In this document: piece by piece, positions 31,384-38,802 of the stretch
Position numbering within the stretch: position 1 is the first letter of the stretch
How the letters are laid out: every line of letters begins with the position of its first letter
From: a virus
Strand: one strand, 5' to 3'
DNA: 61,313 nucleotides
IMG/VR virus record: IMGVR_UViG_3300024431_000003
Coordinates: 1 to 61,313 of that record
The notes under the pieces: generated by a model
What the model saw: the letters and a program-made list of their open reading frames with translations, nothing else
Told to the model about the DNA's origin: nothing
Databases searched by the model: none
Translations under genes and position numbers: made by a program

Positions 31384-31517
31384 TGTTCCCATCCTCCGCT
31401 GCCACGATCTTCCAATTCCTCAATCCTCCAGGTCAGTTGCTTGATGCTGGCAGTGTTGACCATGATGGTCACCAACGAACCGAGTACGAACAGCGATTGG
31501 AATAGTTCCCACCACAT
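31380..31517 (-). CDS. Small membrane-anchored protein, 45 aa
   Basis: A short gene starts at 31517 after AAAGGAGACATGAT and ends coupled to the sulfotransferase-like gene (ATGA). One hydrophobic segment (LFQSLFVLGSLVTIMV) is followed by a charged helix (LTWRIEELEDRG). It looks like a single-span membrane peptide; function unknown. Confidence 0.55.
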   Translation of the reverse strand: MWWELFQSLFVLGSLVTIMVNTASIKQLTWRIEELEDRGSGGWEQ

Positions 31518-31518
31518 A

Positions 31519-31980
31519 TCATGTCTCCTTTGATTCCAGGTCGTGCTTTGTTTCGTACTGTTGGTTCTGCACAGTACCGTACTGATCGACGTGACCTGGA
31601 TGTCCAGGTGTCATCATCTGAGTACGCAAGATAGAGTTCCTAAAGATCAACTCGACCATTGCTACATGATCCTTCACGCGGATGGCACTGTACTCAGCCA
31701 GCAGTTCAAGCTTCGTCATCTCCTTCTCGCGCTCTATCATCTTCAGTTCGGCTTCGGCTGCTACCTTGACAAGTGTGTTCGCTATGCCAAGCTCTATCTT
31801 CAACCTGTCGCGGTCCTTGTTCGCTAATCCAAGGTCGTCACGGAGGCTGCTCAACTGCTTGGTCTGCGAGTCGTTCGCCTCCACCAGTTCATGGAACTGC
31901 TTCACTGCATCCTGCGTCAGTGCGCCGTCGAGCGCTGCCTTCTGGATCATTGTGTCTAACTGCTCTGTCAACTTGTTCAT
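31519..31980 (-). CDS. Coiled-coil protein, 153 aa
   Basis: GAGGAAGCACC precedes the ATG, coupled by ATGA to the preceding small gene. Residues 35-105 are a strongly heptad-like coiled coil (LSSLRDDLGLANKDRDRL), with a C-terminal Pro/Gln/His-rich tail. No enzymatic motif. An oligomeric scaffold or host-interaction protein is possible. Confidence 0.65.
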   Translation of the reverse strand: MNKLTEQLDTMIQKAALDGALTQDAVKQFHELVEANDSQTKQLSSLRDDLGLANKDRDRLKIELGIANTLVKVAAEAELKMIEREKEMTKLELLAEYSAIRVKDHVAMVELIFRNSILRTQMMTPGHPGHVDQYGTVQNQQYETKHDLESKET

Positions 31981-32126
31981 GGTGCTTCCTCTTCGTTCAG
32001 GTTATCTAACATCTCATTGAGCTTCCTTATCTCTGCTTCCGCTTCTTCAAGTAGACCAATGAGGTCTCGGTACATGGACACGGCATTCGTAGGGAGATAC
32101 TCTGGCCTCCATAGATGTCTGTCCAT
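31977..32126 (-). CDS. Small helical protein, 49 aa
   Basis: The ATG overlaps the cupin-like gene stop (TGATG) with GGGGGA upstream, and its stop overlaps the next ATG (ATGA). The product (MDRHLWRPEYLPTNAVSMYR then LEEAEAEIRKLNEML) has a short coiled coil. Coupling on both sides supports it; function unknown. Confidence 0.6.
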   Translation of the reverse strand: MDRHLWRPEYLPTNAVSMYRDLIGLLEEAEAEIRKLNEMLDNLNEEEAP

Positions 32127-32758
32127 CACGTCAGCCGGTCCCCCGGCACCACGTCTCTATCGTACGTCGCCCATTTCCGGTGAGGAATGAACGCATTATC
32201 TTTCGGCCAGAATCCCCAGTCCCTCTTCAGTGGTCCGGTCAGGATGATGGTCCGGAATGTATTCGCCGGCTTCAATACGAAGTGTCGGTGTGTCGCTCGC
32301 CGAAAGTGCGGCAGGAACGCGCGGACCTTGCGTATCCGTCTCCTCCAGTACGTCGGGTGATCTCCAGGTCGGCGCTGACGCCAGTCGTACCACGGAAACG
32401 GGCTCGGTATCTGTTCCTCCACCGTTTCATAGTACGTGGTGAACGGTATCGTGATGAACCACCACGGATGGTCATGCACTGCGCTGTCGTCGTCACCCTG
32501 ATAGAACGTGTGAAGCCTGATGTGGAACCACTTGAACCAGAACATCCGTCGGTCCAGGTAGAGACGGTAATACGTGTTCCCCGCTATCGTGTGCTTCACC
32601 ATGTACTCAGGGCTCGGTCGCTCCTGCATGTACTCGTTCCCCGATACCGGGAACCAGACCTGATCGTGCAAGAAGCCTATCTTCCTCTTGTACGTTCCCT
32701 TCGGCCAGTCACTGACGGTTTCAACGTGGCTCCTACTCTTCTCTGATAATAGTGCCAT
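32126..32758 (-). CDS. Cupin-like (RmlC-type) protein, 210 aa
   Basis: GGAGAGG precedes the ATG at 32758. The core YLDRRMFWFKWFHIRLHTF followed by HDHPWWFITIPF is the pattern of a phage/bacterial cupin-like family, in which the HDHP motif is a metal or ligand site. Later His residues (RRATHRHFVLKP) complete a barrel. Such proteins bind sugars, metals or act as epimerase-like enzymes. Here it neighbours the sulfotransferase-like and HAD genes; a shared small-molecule or glycan task is a guess. Confidence 0.65.
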   Translation of the reverse strand: MALLSEKSRSHVETVSDWPKGTYKRKIGFLHDQVWFPVSGNEYMQERPSPEYMVKHTIAGNTYYRLYLDRRMFWFKWFHIRLHTFYQGDDDSAVHDHPWWFITIPFTTYYETVEEQIPSPFPWYDWRQRRPGDHPTYWRRRIRKVRAFLPHFRRATHRHFVLKPANTFRTIILTGPLKRDWGFWPKDNAFIPHRKWATYDRDVVPGDRLT

Positions 32759-33434
32759 CACGCCTCTCCAGTTCGTTCAGTTGTATCAGGTACTCTACCA
32801 TCCCCGTCACGTCCTTCGCGTTGATAAATGGTGTGACGTACCCGCTCCACTCATGTAAGTACACGTGAGACTTCACTACGATGCCATCGTTGTCGGCTAC
32901 CTCCACGTCGTATCCCTCGCGCTCATGGTTCTGCATGAACGTGATCTGGCAGTTGAGCCACTCATACTTCACAGAGCCTCGCTTGTCAGCCAGTCGCGCG
33001 TCTTCCTTCAGTGCTGCTGTGACGTGTTCCTCTTCATCGGCGTCATCAATGCCGTTCATTATCTCGTTGACGAATCCCGCTGTCCAGGGACGGAAGCATC
33101 GCATCTCTATGATGCTCGGGAACGTGCCGTTGAAGCAGATGCATCGGTCGTCAATGGTCAGCCACGCTGGAGGCTTCTGCGTCGGGAAGCCTATGACGTC
33201 CCAGTATTCAAAGGTATGATCACGCAGCCACGCTCGCATCGCATCAACGCCTCCGGGTTCCTTGCTCCGGCTGCTGTATATCACCGGATCGAAGTCCTCC
33301 ATCTCGTAGAGCAATCCCAGCCAATCTATCGCTCCCTTCACTGGTGGATCCGGGATGATGTCCGCTCCCTTCCATCCGCTGATGTAAGAGTGTATCACTC
33401 CGTCAAAGTCTATACAGATTATCTTCTTAGTCAT
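32733..33434 (-). CDS. HAD-superfamily hydrolase with C-terminal extension, 233 aa
   Basis: The nucleophile motif IICIDFDGVIHSY (Asp9, Asp11), VIYSSRSKEPGG and LTIDDRCICF near residue 95 are typical of small phage HAD phosphatases. The last 90 residues form a separate beta-rich extension not usual in the family. RBS GAGGAAG. It may dephosphorylate nucleotides or sugars; substrate unknown. It overlaps the cupin-like gene by 26 nt. Confidence 0.8.
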   Translation of the reverse strand: MTKKIICIDFDGVIHSYISGWKGADIIPDPPVKGAIDWLGLLYEMEDFDPVIYSSRSKEPGGVDAMRAWLRDHTFEYWDVIGFPTQKPPAWLTIDDRCICFNGTFPSIIEMRCFRPWTAGFVNEIMNGIDDADEEEHVTAALKEDARLADKRGSVKYEWLNCQITFMQNHEREGYDVEVADNDGIVVKSHVYLHEWSGYVTPFINAKDVTGMVEYLIQLNELERRDGTIIREE

Positions 33435-33733
33435 GGTCTTCCTCCTCGTTTGATATCTACTTCAATTCTTTCTAGCGACACGGGAGACAGATCAAATGTT
33501 CTGTTCAAAACGTTCGCCAATGTTACGTCACGCGTCTGCATCATGCTCCGTGCGAGCGCTCTTGCCATCTGACAGCCGAGGTCCCTCGTGTGTTCCGTTG
33601 CTATTCCGTACGTCTTATACTTGTAGATCGTCGGATGCGCTATGCTCTGCAGTGCAACTCCATCTCCTCCAGGCAGTGCCGCGCTCACCGCGACAGCGAC
33701 CGCTCCTTGAATGAACCTCCTACGTGTCGTCAT
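33431..33733 (-). CDS. Protein with twin-arginine signal peptide, 100 aa
   Basis: The ATG at 33733 gives MTTRRRFIQGAVAVAVSAAL, a clear Tat-type signal (RRRFIQG followed by a hydrophobic stretch). An ATG four codons earlier is also possible. The mature part is basic and unrecognised, with helical segments ending in SLERIEVDIKRGGRP. A folded protein exported across the inner membrane is suggested, unusual for a small phage protein. Confidence 0.6.
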   Translation of the reverse strand: MTTRRRFIQGAVAVAVSAALPGGDGVALQSIAHPTIYKYKTYGIATEHTRDLGCQMARALARSMMQTRDVTLANVLNRTFDLSPVSLERIEVDIKRGGRP

Positions 33734-33878
33734 CTTCGTACTCATCTATTGCCTTGTTCAAGAACACTCGTAGCATCATAACCAGTGCGCGAGCCAGTCG
33801 CTCTATTTCGCTGTCCGCTTCCCAGTCCAGGGAGTTCCTCGTTTCAATCAGCGCTTCTTTACTGATAATCTCTTCCAT
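33720..33878 (-). CDS. Small acidic protein, 52 aa
   Basis: GAGGAGGAAG precedes the ATG at 33878, which overlaps the primase-helicase stop (TGATG). The sequence is acidic and helical (MEEIISKEALIETRNSLDWE). It has no recognised motif. Coupling to the helicase gene suggests co-expression. Confidence 0.65.
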   Translation of the reverse strand: MEEIISKEALIETRNSLDWEADSEIERLARALVMMLRVFLNKAIDEYEDDDT

Positions 33879-35866
33879 CAGGTCTTCCTCCTCCTCGTTG
33901 CCTTGCCTATCGGCGTGAGTTTCTTTTCGTAGTTCGCTGCCCACTCACGGTTCCTTCCCACCCTCTCCTTCCAATACTCTATATTCTTTATCGCGAACAG
34001 CTTCACCTGTCTGCCGTCGTGCATCTTCACCGGACTACTGTTGCGCACGGCACCGAGCGTCGTCAACGCACCACTGAGCGTCACTCTTATGTTCCCACGC
34101 TTCAGGTCCTCCGGTATCCAGTGGAGCATCTGCTCGATGCTGAACACGTCACGCTTCAATGCTTCCTTCGCCAGACCTACATCACCAACGACGGTCGCTA
34201 TCGCCACGATCGGGTCAAGTAGCAGGTCAGAAACCCACTGCTGGAGGCTGGTCATTGCTGCGTCTTGCATCTGCTTCTTCTCTGTTGTTTCCGGAGCGGC
34301 TGCGCGCGGATTGAACTGGGAGCAGTCCACTGAGTTCACAAGGTAGTACATGAACGCGCTCGGTCCTCCTTCCTTCTTCCTCCAGGCGTCCAGATGGTTC
34401 CAGAACTTCATCGGCCGTTCCCTGTCCAGCTTGCCAACGAAGAACCGTCGGTCGTTCTGGTCTAGGATGATCGCGTCTGGCTTGTTACTGGTGAACATCA
34501 GGTTCGCGCAGTTCGGTAGCTTGAAGGTCGGCACGTACTTCTCGTTGATGGTGATGGTGTCACCCGTGATGATGTGCTTCAGCATTCCGCTCTCCGCCTT
34601 GCTGCGCATCTGCATGACCTCTTCCCCGAGGATGAACTGCTTGTTCCGCATCCATACGAAGCTGTCGTCATGCAGTTCCACCGATGTGATGACGTTGCTG
34701 TTCAACCCGTAGATGTCACGCATCACGTCACCGATGAAGGTCTTGCCGGTTCCCTGTTCAATGCTCCAGATGAGTACACTGCTGAACATCTTCACTCCCG
34801 GGTTCTGTATCGGGTATGCCAGCCACTGAAGCAGCCAATCCCAGTTGTCAATCGTCTTGATGACGTCCAGGAACTCTTTGCAGTTCCCTCGCTTCGGTTC
34901 AGCTCCCCATCCAGGCCAGTCGTTCAGCTCGCCGTTGATAAACTGCGCTTCGCCTGGAGCATAGGTCATGCGATCAACCTTCCGCATGTGAGGCCACTGA
35001 GTCCACTCGTCTATCGCGGCTATCTGCTTCCCGCTCTCGCTCAGTATCTTGATGTGACCGTAGTTACGCTTCAGTCTGCCGATGTCACCGTAGAGGATAC
35101 GATCGTACGTTGAATAGTATGTCTGCGTGTCCTTGATATATACAAGGTCATCGTTCAGGTTCGTCATCTGCGCACTGTTGTCCGCCTCATAGCACTCTAA
35201 CTTCTGGTATGCGTTCACTCCCCTCGCCACTAGGAAGTCATCTAACTTGCTCAGTCCCTCCGTCATCTGTAAGTAGCGGATGAACACTCGCGCTCCACGC
35301 TTCGTCAGCATCATTGTGAGCGCATCAAGTGCCTTCGCTACGTTGTCGTTCGTGTACATATCCCCATCGTAACAGATCTCAATCTCGCGGTCCTTCAGTT
35401 CAAACCAGTCCCAGTCCGGGATCACCTTCATATGCCACTTCTTCGCCGTGAACGACCAGACTCCACCGAGAGCGATGCACGGCAATCCCATGTTCGTCGC
35501 GCATGCTGCCTTCTTTTCGCCTTCAGTAATGATGATGCGAATGCTCGGGTCCGCGCATACCTTCTTCCAGTCAATGAGCGGAGGCAGATAGAGCCTCGGT
35601 ATCGTCTTCTCTTCCTGGATGTACTTCGGTTGATTGGTTTCCGTGATTGGAAAGAGCTTCCATCGCGTGTAGTTCAAAGGGTTTCCGGCCGGATCAAAGT
35701 ACGGTATCTCGTAGGAGACAGCGTCTTCAACTGCCGTTGCATCGTACGTCTGTGCCTTGGATAACATCTCGCCGTATCGCAGCTTTCGGACGGTCGTTGG
35801 TTTACCTAGTCCGCTGCGATCGAGATCGTCCTTGCGCAATACGCGCATGACCTCTTTCTGTGACAT
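33878..35866 (-). CDS. Primase-helicase, DUF3854 TOPRIM-like plus DUF5906 SF3-type helicase
   Basis: The N-terminal half has the TOPRIM-like pair IIITEGEKKAACATN (near residue 115) and EICYDGDMYTND. The C-terminal half has Walker A WSIEQGTGKT (near residue 370), FILGEEV as Walker B and MFTSNKPDAIILDQNDRRFF as the SF3 motif C with arginine finger. This two-domain layout is that of phage primase-helicases that unwind DNA and synthesise primers. It pairs with PolA as the core replisome. It has an AGAGAG RBS; it is the second gene of the leftward unit starting at the divergent region. Confidence 0.85.
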   Translation of the reverse strand: MSQKEVMRVLRKDDLDRSGLGKPTTVRKLRYGEMLSKAQTYDATAVEDAVSYEIPYFDPAGNPLNYTRWKLFPITETNQPKYIQEEKTIPRLYLPPLIDWKKVCADPSIRIIITEGEKKAACATNMGLPCIALGGVWSFTAKKWHMKVIPDWDWFELKDREIEICYDGDMYTNDNVAKALDALTMMLTKRGARVFIRYLQMTEGLSKLDDFLVARGVNAYQKLECYEADNSAQMTNLNDDLVYIKDTQTYYSTYDRILYGDIGRLKRNYGHIKILSESGKQIAAIDEWTQWPHMRKVDRMTYAPGEAQFINGELNDWPGWGAEPKRGNCKEFLDVIKTIDNWDWLLQWLAYPIQNPGVKMFSSVLIWSIEQGTGKTFIGDVMRDIYGLNSNVITSVELHDDSFVWMRNKQFILGEEVMQMRSKAESGMLKHIITGDTITINEKYVPTFKLPNCANLMFTSNKPDAIILDQNDRRFFVGKLDRERPMKFWNHLDAWRKKEGGPSAFMYYLVNSVDCSQFNPRAAAPETTEKKQMQDAAMTSLQQWVSDLLLDPIVAIATVVGDVGLAKEALKRDVFSIEQMLHWIPEDLKRGNIRVTLSGALTTLGAVRNSSPVKMHDGRQVKLFAIKNIEYWKERVGRNREWAANYEKKLTPIGKATRRRKT

Positions 35867-35868
35867 GA

Positions 35869-36177
35869 CTAGGCTCTCTTCTTAGTTGCTATGCGCCTCT
35901 TCCGTGGTTTCTTCATGGTTCGCTCGGTGATGAACTCATCCATCCGGTTCCGTATGAGTTCCTGAACACTTACTCCATCGAACTCCGCTATCGCCTTCAG
36001 TATGAGTATGCTCCTCGCTTCGAGATACAATGGATACTGTGTCTTGGTGCGCAAGGGAACCGCTTCAGCTACGCGCAGAGCCTCGCGGAACTTTGGCTCG
36101 GCTGTCTTGAGCCGGTCTTTCTGCTCTTGCTCTCGTAGTTCTTCACGCCAGTTGTCACTCGCTCTTGCCTGTTTCAT
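35869..36177 (-). CDS. First leftward gene: basic protein with possible RHH, 102 aa
   Basis: The ATG at 36177 has GAGGAGGAG and is preferred over longer frames that would run into the regulatory region. The product is highly charged; residues 55-90 (YLEARSILILKAIAEFDGVS) resemble a ribbon-helix-helix or ParD-like segment, followed by a Lys/Arg tail (RKRRIATKKRA). Being first in the leftward unit next to the iteron array, it may be its regulator or an origin-binding protein, which is inference. Confidence 0.6.
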   Translation of the reverse strand: MKQARASDNWREELREQEQKDRLKTAEPKFREALRVAEAVPLRTKTQYPLYLEARSILILKAIAEFDGVSVQELIRNRMDEFITERTMKKPRKRRIATKKRA

Positions 36178-36314
36178 GGTACTCCTCCTCGGGTATGTAC
36201 TGGTGTTATCGGCCAGATGTGCGGCCGGATGCGTAGTATATAGGCTACCCCGATCTGATGGCAAGTGACTAATTTTACAGGGTATCTTGCCGAGCGCTCA
36301 ATGCCGCGCGACAC

Positions 36315-36512
36315 GATACGATGCTCATACGCCGATACGGATCATACGCTTGATCTGCATTGTATTACAGTCTGCGCAGTACCCTTGACAGTACATGGTG
36401 TACTACTACTCTTTCAACTAACTATAGTACCTCTATAAGTATAAGTAGCGTATCAGCGTATGAGTAGTATTACCGGCACTCCCAGTCGTATCGTCATCGT
36501 ATCGTTCGTATC
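36315..36512. repeat. Mirror-image array of nine (G/C)ATACG hexamers
   Basis: GATACG or CATACG occurs at 36315, 36326, 36334 and 36343 on the plus strand, and in the opposite orientation (CGTATC or CGTATG) at 36449, 36457, 36487, 36498 and 36507. Spacing is mostly 8-11 nt, about one helical turn. The 16-mer CTCATACGCCGATACG (36324-36339) pairs with CGTATCAGCGTATGAG (36449-36464), 15 of 16 positions matching. This is typical of operator clusters or replication iterons. Confidence 0.75.
36385..36413 (+). promoter_or_regulatory. Weak rightward promoter candidate
   Basis: TTGACA at 36385-36390 is a perfect -35; at 16-17 nt spacing the -10 would be TACTCT or ACTCTT, poor matches. It sits between the two hexamer clusters, so activator-dependent late transcription would fit. 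The assignment is tentative. Confidence 0.35.
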
Positions 36513-36599
36513 GCATTGCTGCGCGCCCTCGCACGGTACATCATTCTTGCCCAAGGAGAGCGGGTCACTCAACAGTTCCACTCCGCTGCAATGAGTCAA
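36453..36599 (-). CDS. Possible TTG-start small protein, 48 aa
   Basis: GAGGAGGAAG lies 7 nt ahead of a TTG at 36599 on the minus strand, the same RBS form as many leftward genes. The 48-residue frame (MTHCSGVELLSDPLSLGKND) ends within the hexamer array. No family or coding bias supports it beyond the RBS, so it may be a chance frame in regulatory DNA. Confidence 0.25.
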   Translation of the reverse strand: MTHCSGVELLSDPLSLGKNDVPCEGAQQCDTNDTMTIRLGVPVILLIR

Positions 36600-36700
36600 C
36601 GGTACTTCCTCCTCGTTGTCGCACAGTGAGCTTCGGCTCACGTCGAGTTCCCGCTGGACAGTGGTCTGCTCTCCCCTTCATTCAACTGGGAACTCAATGC

Positions 36701-37387
36701 GTGACACGCAAGAAGACATCGAAGAAGGCAGCGAAGAAGCGCAAGTCGGCGCCGAGCGCCGGTCGGAACACTTCGCGCGCGAGGCAGAAGAAGAAGGTCG
36801 TCAAGAAGGCGAGGACGAAGGCAACGAAAGCGGAGAGGAGAGCGTCACGACCACAGAACAGAAAGCCTCAGACGAACGGCTCAGCTCACGGCGAGATCGT
36901 GGACCTGTTCCCATGCGAAACGAACATCACGGACATGACCCCGAAGCAACTGCACGAGCTGAAGATGGCGTTCTGCCGGACCTACGCTACGAGAGGCATC
37001 ATCCGAGACGCTTGCATAGCGAGCGGCATCTCCAGGCAGACGTACTATCGGTGGAGGAAGAAGGACGAATCCTTTCACGATGCTTGCGTGATGGCAGAGG
37101 AGATGTCTGCCGACCTTATAGAAGGCGAGGCGATGCGGAGAGCGGTGGATGGCTACGACAAGCCGGTCATCTATCAGGGGGAGATCACCGACACGTACAC
37201 GGAGTACAGCGACAGCCTCATGTCCATGCTCTTACGAGGGAACAAGAAAGAGAAGTACAAGGAGCGCACCGAACACAGTGGAGCAATCGGCAGACCTATG
37301 ACCTTGGACACCGAGACGAAGGAGGACGTCGTGGCAAGCATACTGAGCATGATCAAGAACAAGCCGGACCCGGAGGTGACGAGATGA
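36701..37387 (+). CDS. terS: Terminase small subunit with H1-like N-terminal tail
   Basis: I chose the GTG at 36701 (product 228 residues), as no in-frame ATG lies near the start of the basic tail. Residues 1-70 are Lys/Ala/Arg-rich (TRKKTSKKAAKKRKSA). Then comes a HTH (IIRDACIASGISRQTYYRW), EGEAMRRAVDG and YSDSLMSMLLRG, the standard pattern of HTH-type small terminases that recognise the packaging site. TerL follows after five small genes. The tail is unusual and may bind DNA non-specifically. Confidence 0.75.
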   Translation: MTRKKTSKKAAKKRKSAPSAGRNTSRARQKKKVVKKARTKATKAERRASRPQNRKPQTNGSAHGEIVDLFPCETNITDMTPKQLHELKMAFCRTYATRGIIRDACIASGISRQTYYRWRKKDESFHDACVMAEEMSADLIEGEAMRRAVDGYDKPVIYQGEITDTYTEYSDSLMSMLLRGNKKEKYKERTEHSGAIGRPMTLDTETKEDVVASILSMIKNKPDPEVTR

Positions 37388-37503
37388 CGTGTCCGACGTG
37401 CGGAAGAACGAAGTATCATTGGGGAGGATGCGCGGATCAGAACGCTCTGCTCGGCTATCCTTATGGGAAGCACCCGATACCATATCCGAGGAGACGAGCA
37501 TGA
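37384..37503 (+). CDS. Small zinc-knuckle-like protein, 39 aa
   Basis: GGAGG precedes an ATG that overlaps the TerS stop (ATGA); its stop overlaps the next ATG. MTCPTCGRTKYHWGGC supplies three Cys and a His for zinc, with a Pro/Tyr-rich tail. Coupling at both ends supports it as a gene. Function unknown. Confidence 0.65.
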   Translation: MTCPTCGRTKYHWGGCADQNALLGYPYGKHPIPYPRRRA

Positions 37504-37856
37504 AGAAGCTACTGATACTCGGAGCGCTGCTCCTGTCACCGCTCGTCCTGGCTGTCGGGGAGAAGACGTTCACGTTCACTCCGCCGACGGAGTACGAGGA
37601 TGGGACGCCGCTGCCTCAGTCTGCGATAGAGTCGTATGACATAGAGTGTGACGGCTCACTGCTGGTGAACCTGCTGAACATACCTTTGAACCGCGAGGAG
37701 TACGTGGCTCCTCCGGGGACCTTCGCTGTCGGGACGCATGCGTGTCAAGCGTTCACCATCACAACGGAGGGAGAGCGCTCGGGTCCGAGTAACACCGTAA
37801 ATTTTACTGTCGACCCGGGAGTACCGGGTCCTCCAATCAACTTTGTCGTTCAGTGA
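37500..37856 (+). CDS. Exported FnIII-like small protein, 118 aa
   Basis: GAGGAGACGAGC precedes the ATG at 37500. The signal peptide MKKLLILGALLLSPLVLA is clear. The mature part has beta-strand segments with SAIESYDIECDG and YVAPPGTFAVGTHAC, like a fibronectin type III or Ig-like domain. It may act in the periplasm or at the cell surface, for example in superinfection exclusion; this is inferred. Confidence 0.7.
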   Translation: MKKLLILGALLLSPLVLAVGEKTFTFTPPTEYEDGTPLPQSAIESYDIECDGSLLVNLLNIPLNREEYVAPPGTFAVGTHACQAFTITTEGERSGPSNTVNFTVDPGVPGPPINFVVQ

Positions 37857-37895
37857 CACCAAGGAAACGAAGCGGATGCTCGTTCTTCAGATGAC

Positions 37896-38054
37896 ATGAC
37901 AACGAAGGCTATACTGCCGAGGAGACAGGGAACGGGGAAGCACCGAACCGTCGGCATGAGTGAAGAGACACCTGAGTTCAAGGCTCGGGTGAAGAAGAAC
38001 CGAAGACGCAACAAGCTCGCGAAGAAAGCGAAGCAAGCGAATAGGAGGAAGTGA
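37896..38054 (+). CDS. Small very basic protein, 52 aa
   Basis: The frame ends in TGATG overlap with the next gene. No strong RBS is seen at 37896; an internal ATG at 37956 would give 32 residues. The C-terminus is Lys/Arg/Ala-rich (RVKKNRRRNKLAKKAKQANR), like the H1-type tails elsewhere in this genome. Moderate confidence that some product is made. Confidence 0.45.
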   Translation: MTTKAILPRRQGTGKHRTVGMSEETPEFKARVKKNRRRNKLAKKAKQANRRK

Positions 38055-38680
38055 TGCAAGAGGAAGAGACGACAGCAGTAGAACAGGCACCCGAGTACGA
38101 ACCGTCCGAGCAAGACATAGCGGCGGGAGTGTGTCCGGAGTGCAAGGGAACGGGAGGACACCATCACATGAACTGTGAGCATCTGAAGAAGGAGGATGGA
38201 GCAGACCTGCATGGTCTGGGTGAGCAGAGTGAGCTTCCGGATGGTCACTACGATGAGGAGAGGACAACGAGCGCGAAGCTTCCGCCGAGCGCGGAGGCGT
38301 TGATGGGGAGTGACATGCTCTGGCTGATAGCGAAGCTCTGTCATGAAGTGAACCGACAGTTCTGTGCCGGAGTGACCCAGGACTTCAGTCACAAGCCGTG
38401 GGATGACGCTCCAGCATGGCAACGTCAGAGCGTGTACTCCGGCGTCGTTCACTACCTGGAGAACCCGGGACTGACACCAGAGCAGAGCCATCAAGCGTGG
38501 CTCGACTATAAGGTGGCGGATGGATGGACGTTCGGCAACACGAAGAACGCGGCTGCGAAGACGCATCCGAACCTCGTGCCGTTCGCTCAGCTTCATATCC
38601 ACGAGAGAGCGAAGGATGCTCTCTTCACGGCTATCTGCAAGACGATGCTCGGAAGCGTGATAGCAGAGGACGAAGGATGA
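38054..38680 (+). CDS. RyR-domain protein with zinc-knuckle-like N-terminus, 208 aa
   Basis: AGGAGGAAGTG precedes the ATG at 38054. Near residue 26 is a CPECKGTGGHH motif. From residue 100 the protein has CHEVNRQFC, KPWDDAPAWQRQSVYSGV, NPGLTPEQSHQAWL, DGWTFG and HPNLVPFAQL, the features of the RyR domain found in phages and bacteria. RyR domains are thought to bind ligands or nucleotides; in phages their role is unclear. It lies between TerS and TerL. Confidence 0.8.
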   Translation: MQEEETTAVEQAPEYEPSEQDIAAGVCPECKGTGGHHHMNCEHLKKEDGADLHGLGEQSELPDGHYDEERTTSAKLPPSAEALMGSDMLWLIAKLCHEVNRQFCAGVTQDFSHKPWDDAPAWQRQSVYSGVVHYLENPGLTPEQSHQAWLDYKVADGWTFGNTKNAAAKTHPNLVPFAQLHIHERAKDALFTAICKTMLGSVIAEDEG

Positions 38681-38802
38681 TGTGGTTCATCACAACGAGT
38701 TACTCGTACGTGAATCCGCGCGGAGTGATGGAGCATGTCAGCTTCGTTGCTAGGTTCCCTCGTGCCGCGTGGATATACTGGAGACTGATGCGCAATGCCT
38801 GA
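38677..38802 (+). CDS. Small aromatic basic protein, 41 aa
   Basis: The ATG overlaps the RyR-gene stop (ATGATG) and its stop overlaps the TerL start by 8 nt. The sequence (MWFITTSYSYVNPRGVMEHV) is aromatic with a basic amphipathic C-terminus. Coupling on both sides suggests translation; function unknown. Confidence 0.55.
   Translation: MMWFITTSYSYVNPRGVMEHVSFVARFPRAAWIYWRLMRNA

Larger units (their letters stand above)
36178..36625. promoter_or_regulatory. Divergent control region
   Basis: Between leftward and rightward units lie 448 nt without a confident gene. It contains the HATACG-type array (36315-36512), an AT-rich core around 36410-36450, a TTGACA box at 36385-36390 for rightward transcription with a weak -10, the palindrome AGTAC-N5-GTACT near 36390-36405, and a TGTATTAC octamer at 36361. 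It is the obvious place for divergent promoters and possibly the origin. Confidence 0.65.

Noticed and set aside
36626-36641. GTGAGC-TTCG-GCTCAC hairpin as a terminator
   Set aside because: Perfect 6-bp UUCG hairpin but no U tract follows; it may be a leader structure of the late transcript.
36616-37503. A 295-codon plus-strand frame overlapping TerS
   Set aside because: Its translation is a Glu/Arg/His-rich shadow of the TerS gene; only its last 39 codons, with their own RBS and ATGA overlap, are kept as a gene.
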